From an uncultured Clostridia bacterium (GTDB taxonomy: Bacteria; Bacillota_A; Clostridia; TANB77; CAG-508), in contig CANQZZ010000022.1 of assembly GCA_947628465.1 (NCBI GenBank), positions 1-17,100 on the forward strand: a stretch of DNA of 17,100 bases. The letters run 5' to 3'. Position numbers and translations under genes: made by a program. This document shows positions 1 to 7,464 of the stretch, piece after piece. Each line of letters opens with the position of its first letter. Within the stretch, counting starts at the first letter, position 1. Below the pieces are notes generated by a model that worked only from the letters and a program-made list of their open reading frames with translations, did not search any database and was not told the origin of the DNA.

Positions 1-409
1 TCTTTTTGCTTCTGCCATTTCACTTTCTGTTGCTACATCTGTTATATATATAGTTTCTGTAAGTTCTGGAAGTCCTAGATTTTCTCTGATTTTTTCAATC
101 ATATTATCAGATGTTCCAAGAATTAATATACTTTCTGGTCTGTATTTAAGAAAAGCTTTTTTAATTTCTCTTGCTTCTTCTGAATCATTAAACAAAGCCT
201 TTTTTACCGTTTCTATTTTTGTTGAAGCCTTTTTTGCTGAAATTCCAGCAATAACCTCATTTTCTTTTATTAAAAGACCATCATCTATTATATATTTTAT
301 TCCTCTTTCGCTTGCTACCATCTGGGCTCTATAACTTTTCCCTGTTCCGCGATGGTCCAACAAATGCATAAGTTTTTATTCTACTATCGATAATTTTATC
401 TATTATCAT
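1..409 (-). CDS. P-loop ATPase, N-terminal part, needs +1 shift at a CGG codon
   Basis: The gene runs off the left edge; 136 residues are visible if a +1 shift is made at 349-347. The ATG at 409 has the SD GGAGTGA (416-422) and a good promoter. Frame 0 reads 20 codons ending in FVGPS, then CGG, and would stop at TAG (329-331), giving only 26 residues. Skipping the C of CGG continues as GTGKSYRAQ and stays open for 116 codons to base 1. The joined sequence is a textbook Walker A (GPSGTGKS, residues 18-25) after a beta strand (TYAFV). So it is a nucleotide-binding protein, probably with the P-loop near its N-terminus. Beyond that I do not recognise the family; later there is a second beta-strand-like stretch (SILILGTSD). 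The break could be programmed frameshifting, a real mutation or a sequence error. Confidence 0.7.
347..349 (-). other. In-frame CGG at +1 frame break, site 1 (Walker A)
   Basis: The context is CCA TCG CGG A. Codon 21 in frame 0 is CGG. Dropping its C gives GGA and completes GPSGTGKS. No SD-like stretch lies just upstream, and the P-site codon TCG would re-pair poorly in +1 (CGC). That does not look like a classical slippery site of the prfB type. Confidence 0.65.
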
Positions 410-428
410 TTTTCTTCACTCCAAAATA

Positions 429-457
429 ATTATATCATTTAAGAAATAGTTTGTCAC
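429..457 (-). promoter_or_regulatory. Sigma-A promoter for the P-loop ATPase gene
   Basis: The -35 is GTGACA (452-457), the spacer is 17 bases and the -10 is TATAAT (429-434). It lies 20 bases upstream of the ATG at 409 and downstream of the glycosyltransferase terminator, so the ATPase gene is an independent transcription unit. Confidence 0.75.
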
Positions 458-502
458 TATTTTTGTTGTTTAAATTGTTTGTGTGAAATTATTTTTTCTA
501 TA

Positions 503-533
503 CAAACAAAAAGAGCGTATTATTTGTACGCCC
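503..533 (-). terminator. Rho-independent terminator after the GT2 gene
   Basis: On the minus strand GGGCGTA pairs with TACGCTC (7 bp, one G-T) around a 7-base loop, followed by TTTTTGTTTG. It begins 10 bases after the glycosyltransferase stop codon. Confidence 0.8.
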
Positions 534-542
534 TTGTATAAA

Positions 543-1784
543 TTAAATTTTTATCTTGTTATCTAATTCTTCTACTTTTACGCTTCTTGTATGTTCAATT
601 TTTGTCCATGTTGTGTCTGGTTTTATTAATGCTTTTATATTTATTAATATCCAAGAGCCTAAGAATAGTGGATAACAAAGTATTCCTTTTATCATTGGCT
701 TTATAGGTCTTTTATCAAGCCATAGTATAAGGATTGCTGTAAGTGGTGGAAGTAAGAATGTTGCTCCTAAATATCTTAAATAATTCCATATTAATGCTGC
801 TGTTGTCATTCCATTTGCCATATAAATTACTAAGTTTACTACTAATAGTCCTAGGGTTATAATCATCATTGGCATACCCATTAAATATAGAAGTCCATCA
901 AAATTCATAAGTGTTTTATGGTCTTTTACACCTCTTGCTAAATCTTTTAGATAATATTTAACACATTGTATATGTCCTACTGACCATCTCATCCTTTGAT
1001 TCCAAGATTGATTGTATTCAAGTGGTTGTTCGTCATATACTACAGCATCTACTGCCCAACCTAATTTTCTTCCTTTTGAAATGTTTATTAATGAAAACTC
1101 TATATCCTCTGTTAATGTTTTTGTGTTCCATCCTTCTTCTTTTATAAGGTCATATTTTACCATGAATCCTGTACCATTCAATAGTGGTGATAATCCTAAA
1201 TTATATCTTGCTAAATGATAAAATCTGTGCATTGTCCAATAAAACAAAGCATATCCTGATGAAATCCATGAATCTGTAGGATTTTTAATATCTCTATATC
1301 CTTGTACTACTTCTTCACCCTGACATAATTTTTTATTCATTGCTTTTATAAAATCAGGCATTGCAATATTGTCTGCATCAAATACACACATTGCATCATA
1401 TTCTATACCTTGCTCGTTAATTTGATTTAAAAACCATTGCATTGCAAAACCTTTTGTTTTTTTAGTTTCATCAAATCTTTCATAAACTATTGCTCCTGCA
1501 TTTCTTGCAACTTCTGCTGTATTATCAGTGCAGTTATCAGCTATAACATATATGTCTATCAGTTCTTTTGGATAATTTTGATTTTTCAAACTTTCTACTA
1601 AATTTCCAACAACTGCTGCTTCATTATGTGCTGGTATTAATGCCATAAATTTATGATTTTTCTTTACTAATAATGGTTTATCTTTTAACTTTACTAAAGA
1701 ACATGCACTTATTACTATATTATATAACCAAAATATTGTTATAATCCAAACTAATGCTTGTTGTAGTATATACAAATATTCCAT
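543..1784 (-). CDS. Membrane-bound family 2 glycosyltransferase (processive type)
   Basis: 413 residues. It has a membrane segment at about 5-29, then a GT-A fold: PAHNE (51-55), the DAD metal/nucleotide-sugar motif (136-138), TED (225-227, candidate catalytic base) and QRMRW (263-267). QRMRW fits the QxxRW motif of cellulose-, hyaluronan- and poly-N-acetylglucosamine-synthase-like enzymes. Hydrophobic segments near 298-322, 326-355 and 364-384 would form the membrane channel part. The expected role is polymerising a UDP-sugar on the cytoplasmic face and perhaps exporting the chain; the sugar cannot be read from sequence. The ATG has the SD AAGGAGAGG four bases upstream. It has its own promoter next to the pnp stop codon and its own terminator. 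No partner genes (deacetylase, c-di-GMP-binding subunit) are adjacent. Confidence 0.9.
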   Translation of the reverse strand: MEYLYILQQALVWIITIFWLYNIVISACSLVKLKDKPLLVKKNHKFMALIPAHNEAAVVGNLVESLKNQNYPKELIDIYVIADNCTDNTAEVARNAGAIVYERFDETKKTKGFAMQWFLNQINEQGIEYDAMCVFDADNIAMPDFIKAMNKKLCQGEEVVQGYRDIKNPTDSWISSGYALFYWTMHRFYHLARYNLGLSPLLNGTGFMVKYDLIKEEGWNTKTLTEDIEFSLINISKGRKLGWAVDAVVYDEQPLEYNQSWNQRMRWSVGHIQCVKYYLKDLARGVKDHKTLMNFDGLLYLMGMPMMIITLGLLVVNLVIYMANGMTTAALIWNYLRYLGATFLLPPLTAILILWLDKRPIKPMIKGILCYPLFLGSWILINIKALIKPDTTWTKIEHTRSVKVEELDNKIKI

Positions 1785-1861
1785 TTTTCCTCTCCTTATT
1801 ATACTCTAAAAGATGGCTTAATAAATATCTTTCTTATATATTTTATTTCGCCACCTTTTCT

Positions 1862-1890
1862 ATTATACTACTTTAATTAATATTTTGCAA
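1862..1890 (-). promoter_or_regulatory. Sigma-A promoter for the GT2 gene
   Basis: The -35 is TTGCAA (1885-1890), the spacer is 17 bases and the -10 is TATAAT (1862-1867). The -35 begins four bases after the pnp stop. I see no terminator between pnp and this gene, so read-through from pnp may also contribute. Confidence 0.75.
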
Positions 1891-1893
1891 ATT

Positions 1894-4005
1894 TTATTCT
1901 TCTGCTACTCCTAAGCCTTTTTTAGTTAAGCTTATTTTTCCTTGATTATCTATGTCTAGAACTTTTACTAAGAATGTGTCTCCTTCTTTTAATACGTCTT
2001 CAACTTTTTCTACTCTTTTTTCAGAAATTTTAGAAATATGAAGTAATCCTTCTTTTCCTCCACCTAAATCCATAAATGCTCCAAATGGCATTATTTTTGT
2101 AACTGTTCCTTCATAGATTTCTCCAACTTCAATTTCTCTAGTGATGTTTTCTATAATTTTTTGAGCTTTTTTGGCTTTTTCTGCATCTTCAGTATAGATG
2201 AATACTCTTCCATCTTCTTCAATATCTATTTTTACACCAGTTTCATCAATTATTTTATTAATTGTTTCTCCGCCTTTTCCAATAACGTCTTTTATTTTAT
2301 CTGGATTTATAGACATTGTTGTTATTTTAGGTGCATATTTAGATAATTCTTTTCTTGGCTCAGCAATTTGTTTAAGCATTATTTCGTCTAATATATATTG
2401 TCTTGCTTTTCTTGTTCTTGCAAAAGCATCTTCTATTATTTTGTATGTTAATCCATCTACTTTTATATCAACTTGTATTGCTGTAATTCCGTTTTTTGTT
2501 CCACCTACTTTAAAGTCCATATCTCCAAAGAAATCTTCTAATCCTTGGATATCTGTAAGCATTACATAGTCATCTGGGTCATCTGGATTTGAAACTAAAC
2601 CTGTTGAAATTCCTGCTACTGGATTTTTGATTGGAACACCTGCATCCATTAATGCTAAAGTGCTTCCGCATATACTTGCTTGTGATGTAGAACCATTTGA
2701 TGATAGAACTTCAGATACTACTCTTATTGCATAAGGGAATTCTTCTTCTGATGGTATTACTGGAACTAATGCTCTTTCTGCTAAAGCACCATGTCCTATT
2801 TCTCTTCTTCCTGGTCCACGTGATGGTCTTGCTTCACCTACACTATATGATGGGAAGTTATATTGATGCATATATCTTTTGCTTTCTTCTTCATCTAATC
2901 CATCTAATTTTTGTTCTTCGTTTACCATTCCAAGTGTTGCAACTGATAATACTTGAGTTTGTCCTCTTGTGAATAGTGCACTACCATGTGTTCTTGGAAG
3001 TAATCCTACTTCACATGAAAGTGGTCTTATTTCGTCAATTGCTCTTCCGTCTGGTCTTTTATGCTCTTCAAAAATCATTTTTCTAACGCATTTTTTCTCT
3101 AACTTATATAAGCTGTCTGCTATATCTTGTTTTGCTTCTTCTGCTTTTTCTTCTCCATATTTTTCTACATAATATGCTGTTACATCTTCAGATAATTTTT
3201 CTAAGTTAGCATCTCTTACTTCTTTATCTTGAGCTTGTACATCTTTATACATTCTTTCTTCGAAATTGCTTTCAATTTCTTCATATACTTCATGATCAAC
3301 CTCAAATGATTTGTATTCCATTTTTGGTTTTCCAATTTCTGCTTTTATTTCTGATATGAAATCACATATTTTTTTAATTTCTTCATGTCCTCTTTTAATT
3401 GCTTCAAGCATTAAGCTATCTGGTATTTCATTTGCTCCTGCTTCTATCATTGCTATTTTTTCTTTTGTTCCAGCAACTGTTAATGTTAAATCTGTTTTTG
3501 CTCTTTGTTCTACTGTTGGGTTTATAACTATTTCACCATCTACTAATCCTACTGCTACTGAACCTGTTGGTCCTCCAAATGGTATATCTGATATTGATAG
3601 TGCAGCTGATGATCCTATCATTGCACATACTTCTGGTGAGTTATCTGGGTCTACTGATAGTACTGTTGCTACAACACATACGTCATTTCTAAAGTCCTTT
3701 GGGAATAAAGGTCTTATTGGCCTATCAATTACTCTTGATGTAAGTATTGCTTTGTCTGTTGGTTTTCCTTCTCTTTTTTGGAAACCTCCTGGTATTTTTC
3801 CTACTGAATATAACTTTTCTTCGTAGTCTACTGATAAAGGGAAAAAGTCAATTCCTTCTCTTGGTTCTTTTGATGCTGTAACGTTTACCATTACAGCTGT
3901 TTCTCCGTATCTTACTAATACGTTTGCATTTGCTAGTTCTGCCATTTTACCTGTTTCTATAGTTAATGTTCTTCCTGCTAGTTCCATTGAATATGTTTTA
4001 AACAT
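1894..4005 (-). CDS. pnp: Polyribonucleotide nucleotidyltransferase (PNPase)
   Basis: 703 residues, the usual family length. PNPase degrades RNA 3'-5' by phosphorolysis, releasing nucleoside diphosphates, as a trimer in the cytoplasm. There are two RNase PH domains (about 10-210 and 325-540) separated by a helical region. The second contains [13 protein letters not shown] and [18 protein letters not shown], whose aspartates and glycine loop form the active site. A KH domain follows (about 565-625, with the GxxG loop as IGKGG) and then an S1 domain (about 626-697, [20 protein letters not shown]). The SD AAAGGAGGATG sits just ahead of the ATG. It lies downstream of rpsO, the widely conserved rpsO-pnp order, and two intercistronic hairpins suggest processing or autoregulation. 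No in-frame CGG codon, although CGGA occurs several times across codon boundaries. Confidence 0.98.
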   Translation of the reverse strand: MFKTYSMELAGRTLTIETGKMAELANANVLVRYGETAVMVNVTASKEPREGIDFFPLSVDYEEKLYSVGKIPGGFQKREGKPTDKAILTSRVIDRPIRPLFPKDFRNDVCVVATVLSVDPDNSPEVCAMIGSSAALSISDIPFGGPTGSVAVGLVDGEIVINPTVEQRAKTDLTLTVAGTKEKIAMIEAGANEIPDSLMLEAIKRGHEEIKKICDFISEIKAEIGKPKMEYKSFEVDHEVYEEIESNFEERMYKDVQAQDKEVRDANLEKLSEDVTAYYVEKYGEEKAEEAKQDIADSLYKLEKKCVRKMIFEEHKRPDGRAIDEIRPLSCEVGLLPRTHGSALFTRGQTQVLSVATLGMVNEEQKLDGLDEEESKRYMHQYNFPSYSVGEARPSRGPGRREIGHGALAERALVPVIPSEEEFPYAIRVVSEVLSSNGSTSQASICGSTLALMDAGVPIKNPVAGISTGLVSNPDDPDDYVMLTDIQGLEDFFGDMDFKVGGTKNGITAIQVDIKVDGLTYKIIEDAFARTRKARQYILDEIMLKQIAEPRKELSKYAPKITTMSINPDKIKDVIGKGGETINKIIDETGVKIDIEEDGRVFIYTEDAEKAKKAQKIIENITREIEVGEIYEGTVTKIMPFGAFMDLGGGKEGLLHISKISEKRVEKVEDVLKEGDTFLVKVLDIDNQGKISLTKKGLGVAEE

Positions 4006-4081
4006 AATTCATCCTCCTTTAATTTTTTAATTTATTTATTATTAGAAGATAAATTGTTAATGAATGTAACCTCTAAAATAT

Positions 4082-4112
4082 GCTTGTATAAAATTAAACA
4101 CATTTTACAAGC
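4082..4112 (-). promoter_or_regulatory. Hairpin in the pnp leader
   Basis: On the minus strand GCTTGTA pairs with TACAAGC (7 bp), and the inner AAAT/ATTT can extend the stem past a small bulge. There is no T-run after it, so it is not a terminator. It sits about 75 bases before the pnp start. By analogy with the E. coli pnp leader, which RNase III cuts and PNPase uses for autocontrol, it may be a processing site; that role is inferred. Confidence 0.4.
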
Positions 4113-4161
4113 TACCCTTCATATAACAAAGTATCTTTCTTATAACCAAAGTTTCATAGTT

Positions 4162-4184
4162 AAAGGCGGAAAAAATCCGCCTTT
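4162..4184 (-). terminator. rpsO-distal stem-loop, probable partial terminator or 3' stabiliser
   Basis: A perfect 9-bp stem (AAAGGCGGA / TCCGCCTTT) with a 5-base loop lies 7 bases after the rpsO stop. The stem ends in TTT but the next bases are AACTATG, so the U-tract is poor. That fits an attenuating terminator or mRNA 3'-end stabiliser between rpsO and pnp, not a strong stop. I saw no convincing promoter for pnp downstream, so read-through to pnp seems needed. Confidence 0.6.
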
Positions 4185-4191
4185 GTTGCTA

Positions 4192-4455
4192 TTATTTTCT
4201 TAGATTTAGTTTTTCAACTATTTCTCTGTATTTAGGTAAATCTTTTTTTGCTAAGTAGTTAAGTAAGTTTCTTCTTTTACCTACCATTTGTAAAAGTCCA
4301 CGTCTTGAATGATTGTCTTTTACATGTACTTTTAAATGTTCTGTTAATTCATTAATTCTTTCTGTTAATAAAGCTATTTGAACTTCTGATGAACCTGTGT
4401 CGTTTTCATCTCTTTTAAAAGTATTAATGATTTCTTGCTTTCTTTCCTTTGTCAT
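4192..4455 (-). CDS. rpsO: Small ribosomal subunit protein S15
   Basis: 87 residues against about 89 in most bacteria. It binds 16S rRNA helices early in 30S assembly. The S15 signature is clear: [23 protein letters not shown] (residues about 18-40, interrupted here only by counting), then [20 protein letters not shown] and a final KLNLRK. The ATG has the SD AGGAGG. It has a strong promoter and a structured leader and is followed by pnp. It uses one CGT arginine codon (SRRGL), which shows that some CGN codons are read normally here. Confidence 0.98.
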   Translation of the reverse strand: MTKERKQEIINTFKRDENDTGSSEVQIALLTERINELTEHLKVHVKDNHSRRGLLQMVGKRRNLLNYLAKKDLPKYREIVEKLNLRK

Positions 4456-4483
4456 TATTTTTTCCTCCTATTTCTAAAATATG

Positions 4484-4530
4484 CCTTAAACTGAAATTAA
4501 AGTCGGATGTTCTTTAATTTAAGAATAAGG
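4484..4530 (-). promoter_or_regulatory. Structured rpsO 5' leader, candidate S15 autoregulatory RNA
   Basis: Within the predicted rpsO leader a perfect 9-bp stem (4494-4502 with 4512-4520; CTTTAATTT/AAATTAAAG) closes a 9-base loop containing ATCCGA. After a symmetric 5x5 internal loop, an outer 5-bp stem (4484-4488 with 4526-4530) continues the same helix. It ends about 28 bases before the start codon. S15 is known to repress its own translation through leader RNAs of several unrelated architectures; this element is in the right place, but binding is inferred. Confidence 0.55.
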
Positions 4531-4552
4531 TAATGGTATTTAAACCTTTAAT

Positions 4553-4581
4553 ATTGTACTATATTTATTAAAATTATGCAA
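4553..4581 (-). promoter_or_regulatory. Sigma-A promoter for rpsO-pnp
   Basis: The -35 is TTGCAT (4576-4581), the spacer is 17 bases and the -10 is TACAAT (4553-4558). The region upstream is A/T rich (4582-4645) and could act as an UP element. The predicted leader is about 90 bases. Confidence 0.8.
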
Positions 4582-4645
4582 GTGTTTTTGCAAAATATTG
4601 CTTAAGGCTTTAATTTTTTATTTGTTTTCATAAATTTCTTCATTT

Positions 4646-4680
4646 ACAAAAATAGAGGATACTTTTTATAGTATCCCCCT
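4646..4680 (-). terminator. Rho-independent terminator after cotJC
   Basis: On the minus strand GGGGGATACT pairs with AGTATCCTCT (10 bp, two G-T pairs) around a 6-base A/T loop, followed by ATTTTTG. It separates the cotJ operon from rpsO-pnp. The rest of 4456-4711 holds the rpsO promoter and leader and A/T-rich DNA with nothing else recognisable. Confidence 0.8.
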
Positions 4681-4711
4681 AATTTTTAACCTCGTTTATA
4701 GTGACTAGTTA

Positions 4712-5317
4712 TTATCTATTACAATTCATATTTTTATTATTCATATAATATTTTTTCTCTGCAAGTTTATCTTGTACTCCACGAAGTGCCTCCCCAAATC
4801 TTTGGAAGTGTACTACTTCTCTTTCTCTTAAGAAACGAAGTACATCTATAACATCTTGGTCATCTTTGCATAAATCTATTAATTTTTCATAAGTTGCTCT
4901 TGCCTTTTGTTCTGCTGCTAAGTCTTCTTGTAAATCTGCAATTGGGTCACCTTTTACAGCTATTGTTGCTGCGTTCCATGGCCATCCTGCTGCTGCTTGA
5001 GGATATACTCCTACTCCATGGTCTGTGTAGTAAGCACCTAGCCCAGCTTTTTCTAATTCTTCACTGCTTACACCATCAGTTAATTGATGGACAATTGTTC
5101 CTACCATTTCTAAGTGAGCAAGTTCTTCTGTTCCTATATCATTTAATATAGCTTTTGCTTTTTGGTCTGGCATTCCAAATCTTTGTGATAAATATCTAAG
5201 TGATGCTGCAAGTTCTCCATCAGGTCCACCATATTGAGATATTATAAATTTTGCAAGTCTTGGATTTGGACATTTTATATTTATTGGATATTCTAATACC
5301 TTGTTATAGGTCCACAT
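4712..5317 (-). CDS. cotJC: Spore coat protein CotJC, manganese-catalase-like
   Basis: 201 residues from the ATG at 5317 (MWTYNKVLEYP), preferred over an upstream ATG at 5344. AAGGGGG lies 8 bases before it, its ATG shares an A with the cotJB stop (TAATG), and CotJC proteins normally begin this way. It is a ferritin-like four-helix protein of the manganese catalase family. Candidate metal ligands are E35 (GELAASLRYL), E65 and H68 (EELAH) and the later EREVVHF. In Bacillus it is a structural coat component made in the mother cell; catalase activity is possible but unproven. The region with GWPWNAATIAV is typical of the family. A short polar tail (MNNKNMNCNR) ends it. Last gene of cotJABC, followed by a terminator. 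Confidence 0.93.
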   Translation of the reverse strand: MWTYNKVLEYPINIKCPNPRLAKFIISQYGGPDGELAASLRYLSQRFGMPDQKAKAILNDIGTEELAHLEMVGTIVHQLTDGVSSEELEKAGLGAYYTDHGVGVYPQAAAGWPWNAATIAVKGDPIADLQEDLAAEQKARATYEKLIDLCKDDQDVIDVLRFLREREVVHFQRFGEALRGVQDKLAEKKYYMNNKNMNCNR

Positions 5318-5637
5318 TAATAATTCCCCCTTTCCCATGGCCATGGTTCTTCAAGCCATCTCCATTTATTGCATGGATAGAATATAGTAAGTGGTCCATA
5401 CATTTTTTGATATTTGTCTTTTAAATCTTTTGTTTGTTTGCAATATTCTCTGTGCATACATAATGCTCTTTCGTCTTCTGGATGTGTATCCAAATATAGA
5501 CCTAATTCGATAATTGCAAAATCTAAACTTTTTATTTGGTCAATCATTTCTTGTCTTCTTAAGTCTCTTGGGCAGTTTGAATTATTATTTGAATCTTTGT
5601 GTTTACGTTCCATACATTCGCATTTATCATTATCCAT
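5317..5637 (-). CDS. cotJB: Spore coat protein CotJB
   Basis: 106 residues. It matches the CotJB family by a conserved body (MIDQIKSLDFAIIELGLYLD, then HPEDERAL) and the C-terminal W-P-rich end (WLEEPWPWERGNY). The N-terminal 25 residues are polar and Cys/Asn rich (CECMERKHKDSNNN) and longer than I would expect. Its ATG overlaps the cotJA stop as TAATG with the SD GGAGAGGGG upstream, and its own stop overlaps the cotJC start the same way, so the three genes are translationally coupled. The role is assembly of the inner spore coat with CotJA and CotJC; its biochemical activity is not established. Confidence 0.93.
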   Translation of the reverse strand: MDNDKCECMERKHKDSNNNSNCPRDLRRQEMIDQIKSLDFAIIELGLYLDTHPEDERALCMHREYCKQTKDLKDKYQKMYGPLTIFYPCNKWRWLEEPWPWERGNY

Positions 5638-6002
5638 TATTTGTTACACCCCTCTCCTATTTTATTTGAATTTTTTATAAATTCAATTTCTTCCATTGAT
5701 TGTCCTGGCATATAAGGACTAACAAGTTCTGGGAATATTGTTCCCATTTTTAAGCCAACGCTTGGAATAAAAGTTTTACCCATTGTTTGCCATGGTACAT
5801 AGCTTTGTGCATACATTGGATTGCTTGGAAATACACTATCTTCATCAAATCCACATTCGCACGAATCATTTGTATCCATTGCATTTTGTACATACTCACA
5901 AGTATCATCTATTATATCTTCATCTTTATTGTCGCATGAATTATTGTTTCCTTGACAATTACATGAAGGACAAGATTTTCTTTGTATATAGTTTCTATAC
6001 AT
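5637..6002 (-). CDS. cotJA: Spore coat-associated protein CotJA
   Basis: 121 residues, first gene of the cotJ operon. The C-terminal half carries the CotJA core: YVPWQTMGKTFIPSVGLKMG, then TIFPELVSPYMPG. In Bacillus CotJA is needed for CotJC to enter the coat. The N-terminal half (about 1-60) is unusual: Cys, Asn and Asp rich (CPSCNCQGNNNSCDN, then CECGFDED), with eight Cys within about 45 residues, suggesting disulfide cross-linking in the coat or metal binding. The SD GGAGG precedes the ATG by 7-8 bases. A sigma-E-like promoter lies just upstream. Confidence 0.88.
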   Translation of the reverse strand: MYRNYIQRKSCPSCNCQGNNNSCDNKDEDIIDDTCEYVQNAMDTNDSCECGFDEDSVFPSNPMYAQSYVPWQTMGKTFIPSVGLKMGTIFPELVSPYMPGQSMEEIEFIKNSNKIGEGCNK

Positions 6003-6032
6003 TATTTTTCCTCCTTTTTTTGTATATACTAC

Positions 6033-6061
6033 ATTTTATGATGTTTTTCTTATAATTGTTA
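6033..6061 (-). promoter_or_regulatory. Candidate sigma-E promoter of the cotJ operon
   Basis: On the minus strand a -10 CATAAAAT (6033-6040; 7 of 8 against CATACAHT) is 14 bases from a -35 TAACAAT (6055-6061; 5 of 7 against KMATATT). It ends about 30 bases before the cotJA start. The B. subtilis cotJ operon is known to be sigma-E dependent. No good sigma-A promoter is seen here. Confidence 0.5.
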
Positions 6062-6065
6062 CAAA

Positions 6066-6101
6066 TATAAAAAATCCCCATATAATTCAACTATATGGGG
6101 A
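6066..6101 (-). terminator. Rho-independent terminator after the AAA/DUF4143-type gene
   Basis: On the minus strand TCCCCATATA pairs perfectly with TATATGGGGA (10 bp) around a 7-base loop, followed by TTTTTTAT. It lies between the ATPase gene and the cotJ promoter. Confidence 0.88.
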
Positions 6102-6127
6102 AATATATCAAATTTAAGTAAGCTTTT

Positions 6128-7318
6128 TTATTTATCTAATAACCAATCTAATACATTCTTTTTTCTAATTCCATTATAAGAAGTTTCAGGGTCTAAATCC
6201 ATTGTTAATAAATATTTAGGATAATGGTCTTTTATAATATCTAATGTTCTTAATTCTCTATCTAGAGTTTCTTTATTTCTTACTGTTTCTGATACTTGGT
6301 AATATTCTATACCTTTGCTATTTATTGCTACAAAATCTATTTCATATTCATCTACTTTTCCTATATATACGTCATATCCTCTCCTTAAAAGTTCTAAGTA
6401 AACAATATTCTCAAGTATATGTCCTCTTCCATTTTCTTTTCTTCCTAATAGAAAATATCTTAATCCTAAATCACAAACATAATATTTATCACCTGTTTTT
6501 AAATATTGTTTTCCTTTAATATCATATCTAGTAGTTTTATAAAATATAAATGATTCTGTTAGTGCTGTTAAATAACTTTCAACTGTGTGTACACTAATTT
6601 TTCTTCCATTTGATGTCATAGTATCAGCAATTTTATTTGTAGAATACAGATTTCCAATATTATCTAGCATAAAATTTATTATGCTCTGTAACATTTGCAT
6701 ATCTTGGAAACTTTTTCTAGCCATAACATCTTTTAATATTATAGAATCATATATTCCCTTTATATACATATCTACTTCATCAATGTTATCTAACTTCAAT
6801 GTATATGGAAATGAACCTAATGAAATATATTTCTGATATAATCTATCTATATTTTCATTTGGCATTGCTATACTATATTCTTTAAATGATAATGGAAGCA
6901 TTTTTATTTCTACATATCTTCCTGATAATAATGTTGCTAGTTCTCCAGATAATAAATAGGCATTTGAACCAGTTATATATATATCTACATTTTTTTGAAT
7001 ATATAAACCATCTACTGCTTTTTGAAATTCTGGAACATTTTGTACTTCATCTATAAATATATAATTCATTTTATTTGAATTCATTTTTTCTTTAATATAA
7101 TTATATAATTTTAAATAACTATCTAATTCATAGTATATAGGATCTTCCAAATTAAGTCTTATTATTTGTTCTTTTTCAACACCGTTTTTTAATAAATACT
7201 CTATATATAAATCAAATAGTGTGGATTTTCCACATCTCCTTATACCTGTTATAACTTTTATTAATTCTTTATCTTTAAATTGTATCAATTTATTTAAATA
7301 TTCTTCTCTATTTATCAT
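6128..7318 (-). CDS. AAA-14 / DUF4143-type P-loop ATPase
   Basis: 396 residues from the ATG at 7318 (MINREEYL). That start has AGGTGA five bases upstream and matches the usual family N-terminus; GTG 7327 and ATG 7324 are less likely. Walker A is GIRRCGKS (25-32), Walker B is YIFIDEVQ with D90 and E91, followed by a sensor-like TGSNAYLLSGELATLLSGRY. A winged-helix-like middle (SVHTVESYLTAL) follows. The C-terminus is a nuclease-fold-like DUF4143 region with EIDFVAI and YYQVSET. Proteins of this type are common and strain-variable in anaerobes; their role is unknown, and defence or toxin-like functions have been suggested only by context. It is a single-gene unit with a perfect promoter and a strong terminator. 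Here the Walker A is intact, unlike the ATPase at the left edge. Confidence 0.88.
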   Translation of the reverse strand: MINREEYLNKLIQFKDKELIKVITGIRRCGKSTLFDLYIEYLLKNGVEKEQIIRLNLEDPIYYELDSYLKLYNYIKEKMNSNKMNYIFIDEVQNVPEFQKAVDGLYIQKNVDIYITGSNAYLLSGELATLLSGRYVEIKMLPLSFKEYSIAMPNENIDRLYQKYISLGSFPYTLKLDNIDEVDMYIKGIYDSIILKDVMARKSFQDMQMLQSIINFMLDNIGNLYSTNKIADTMTSNGRKISVHTVESYLTALTESFIFYKTTRYDIKGKQYLKTGDKYYVCDLGLRYFLLGRKENGRGHILENIVYLELLRRGYDVYIGKVDEYEIDFVAINSKGIEYYQVSETVRNKETLDRELRTLDIIKDHYPKYLLTMDLDPETSYNGIRKKNVLDWLLDK

Positions 7319-7335
7319 TTTCATCACCTAACATT

Positions 7336-7364
7336 ATTATAGAATTTAAATAATATTTTGTCAA
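7336..7364 (-). promoter_or_regulatory. Perfect-consensus sigma-A promoter, near-leaderless transcript
   Basis: TTGACA (7359-7364), a spacer of exactly 17 bases and TATAAT (7336-7341). The expected transcription start, 6-8 bases after the -10, falls at about 7328-7330, only 10-12 bases before the ATG at 7318, leaving room for little more than AGGTGA. Confidence 0.85.
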
Positions 7365-7413
7365 GTTTTTGAAGTGCTATTGCAAAAGCTTTCTGTTTTT
7401 CTACATTTTTTGC

Positions 7414-7452
7414 AAATAAAAAACAAACAAAAGGGGGTTGTTCCCTTTTGTT
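7414..7452 (-). terminator. Rho-independent terminator after pyruvate kinase
   Basis: On the minus strand AACAAAAGGG pairs with CCCTTTTGTT (10 bp) around a 7-base loop, followed by TGTTTTTTATTT. It ends the glgP-pyk operon. Confidence 0.88.
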
Positions 7453-7464
7453 GAATTTTTTAAT

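Noticed and set aside
348..369. Alternative start at ATG 369 in the +1 frame, which would avoid a frameshift in the left-edge ATPase
   Set aside because: It has no SD, gives LDHRGTGKS with the first Gly of the P-loop missing, and ignores the well-placed promoter, SD and ATG at 409.
4021..4160. A separate promoter for pnp
   Set aside because: Candidate boxes such as TTGGTT...TTATAT match poorly; the hairpins are clearer than any promoter here.
5318..5344. Longer CotJC from ATG 5344
   Set aside because: It lies inside cotJB in another frame; the ATG at 5317 has an SD and the family N-terminus.
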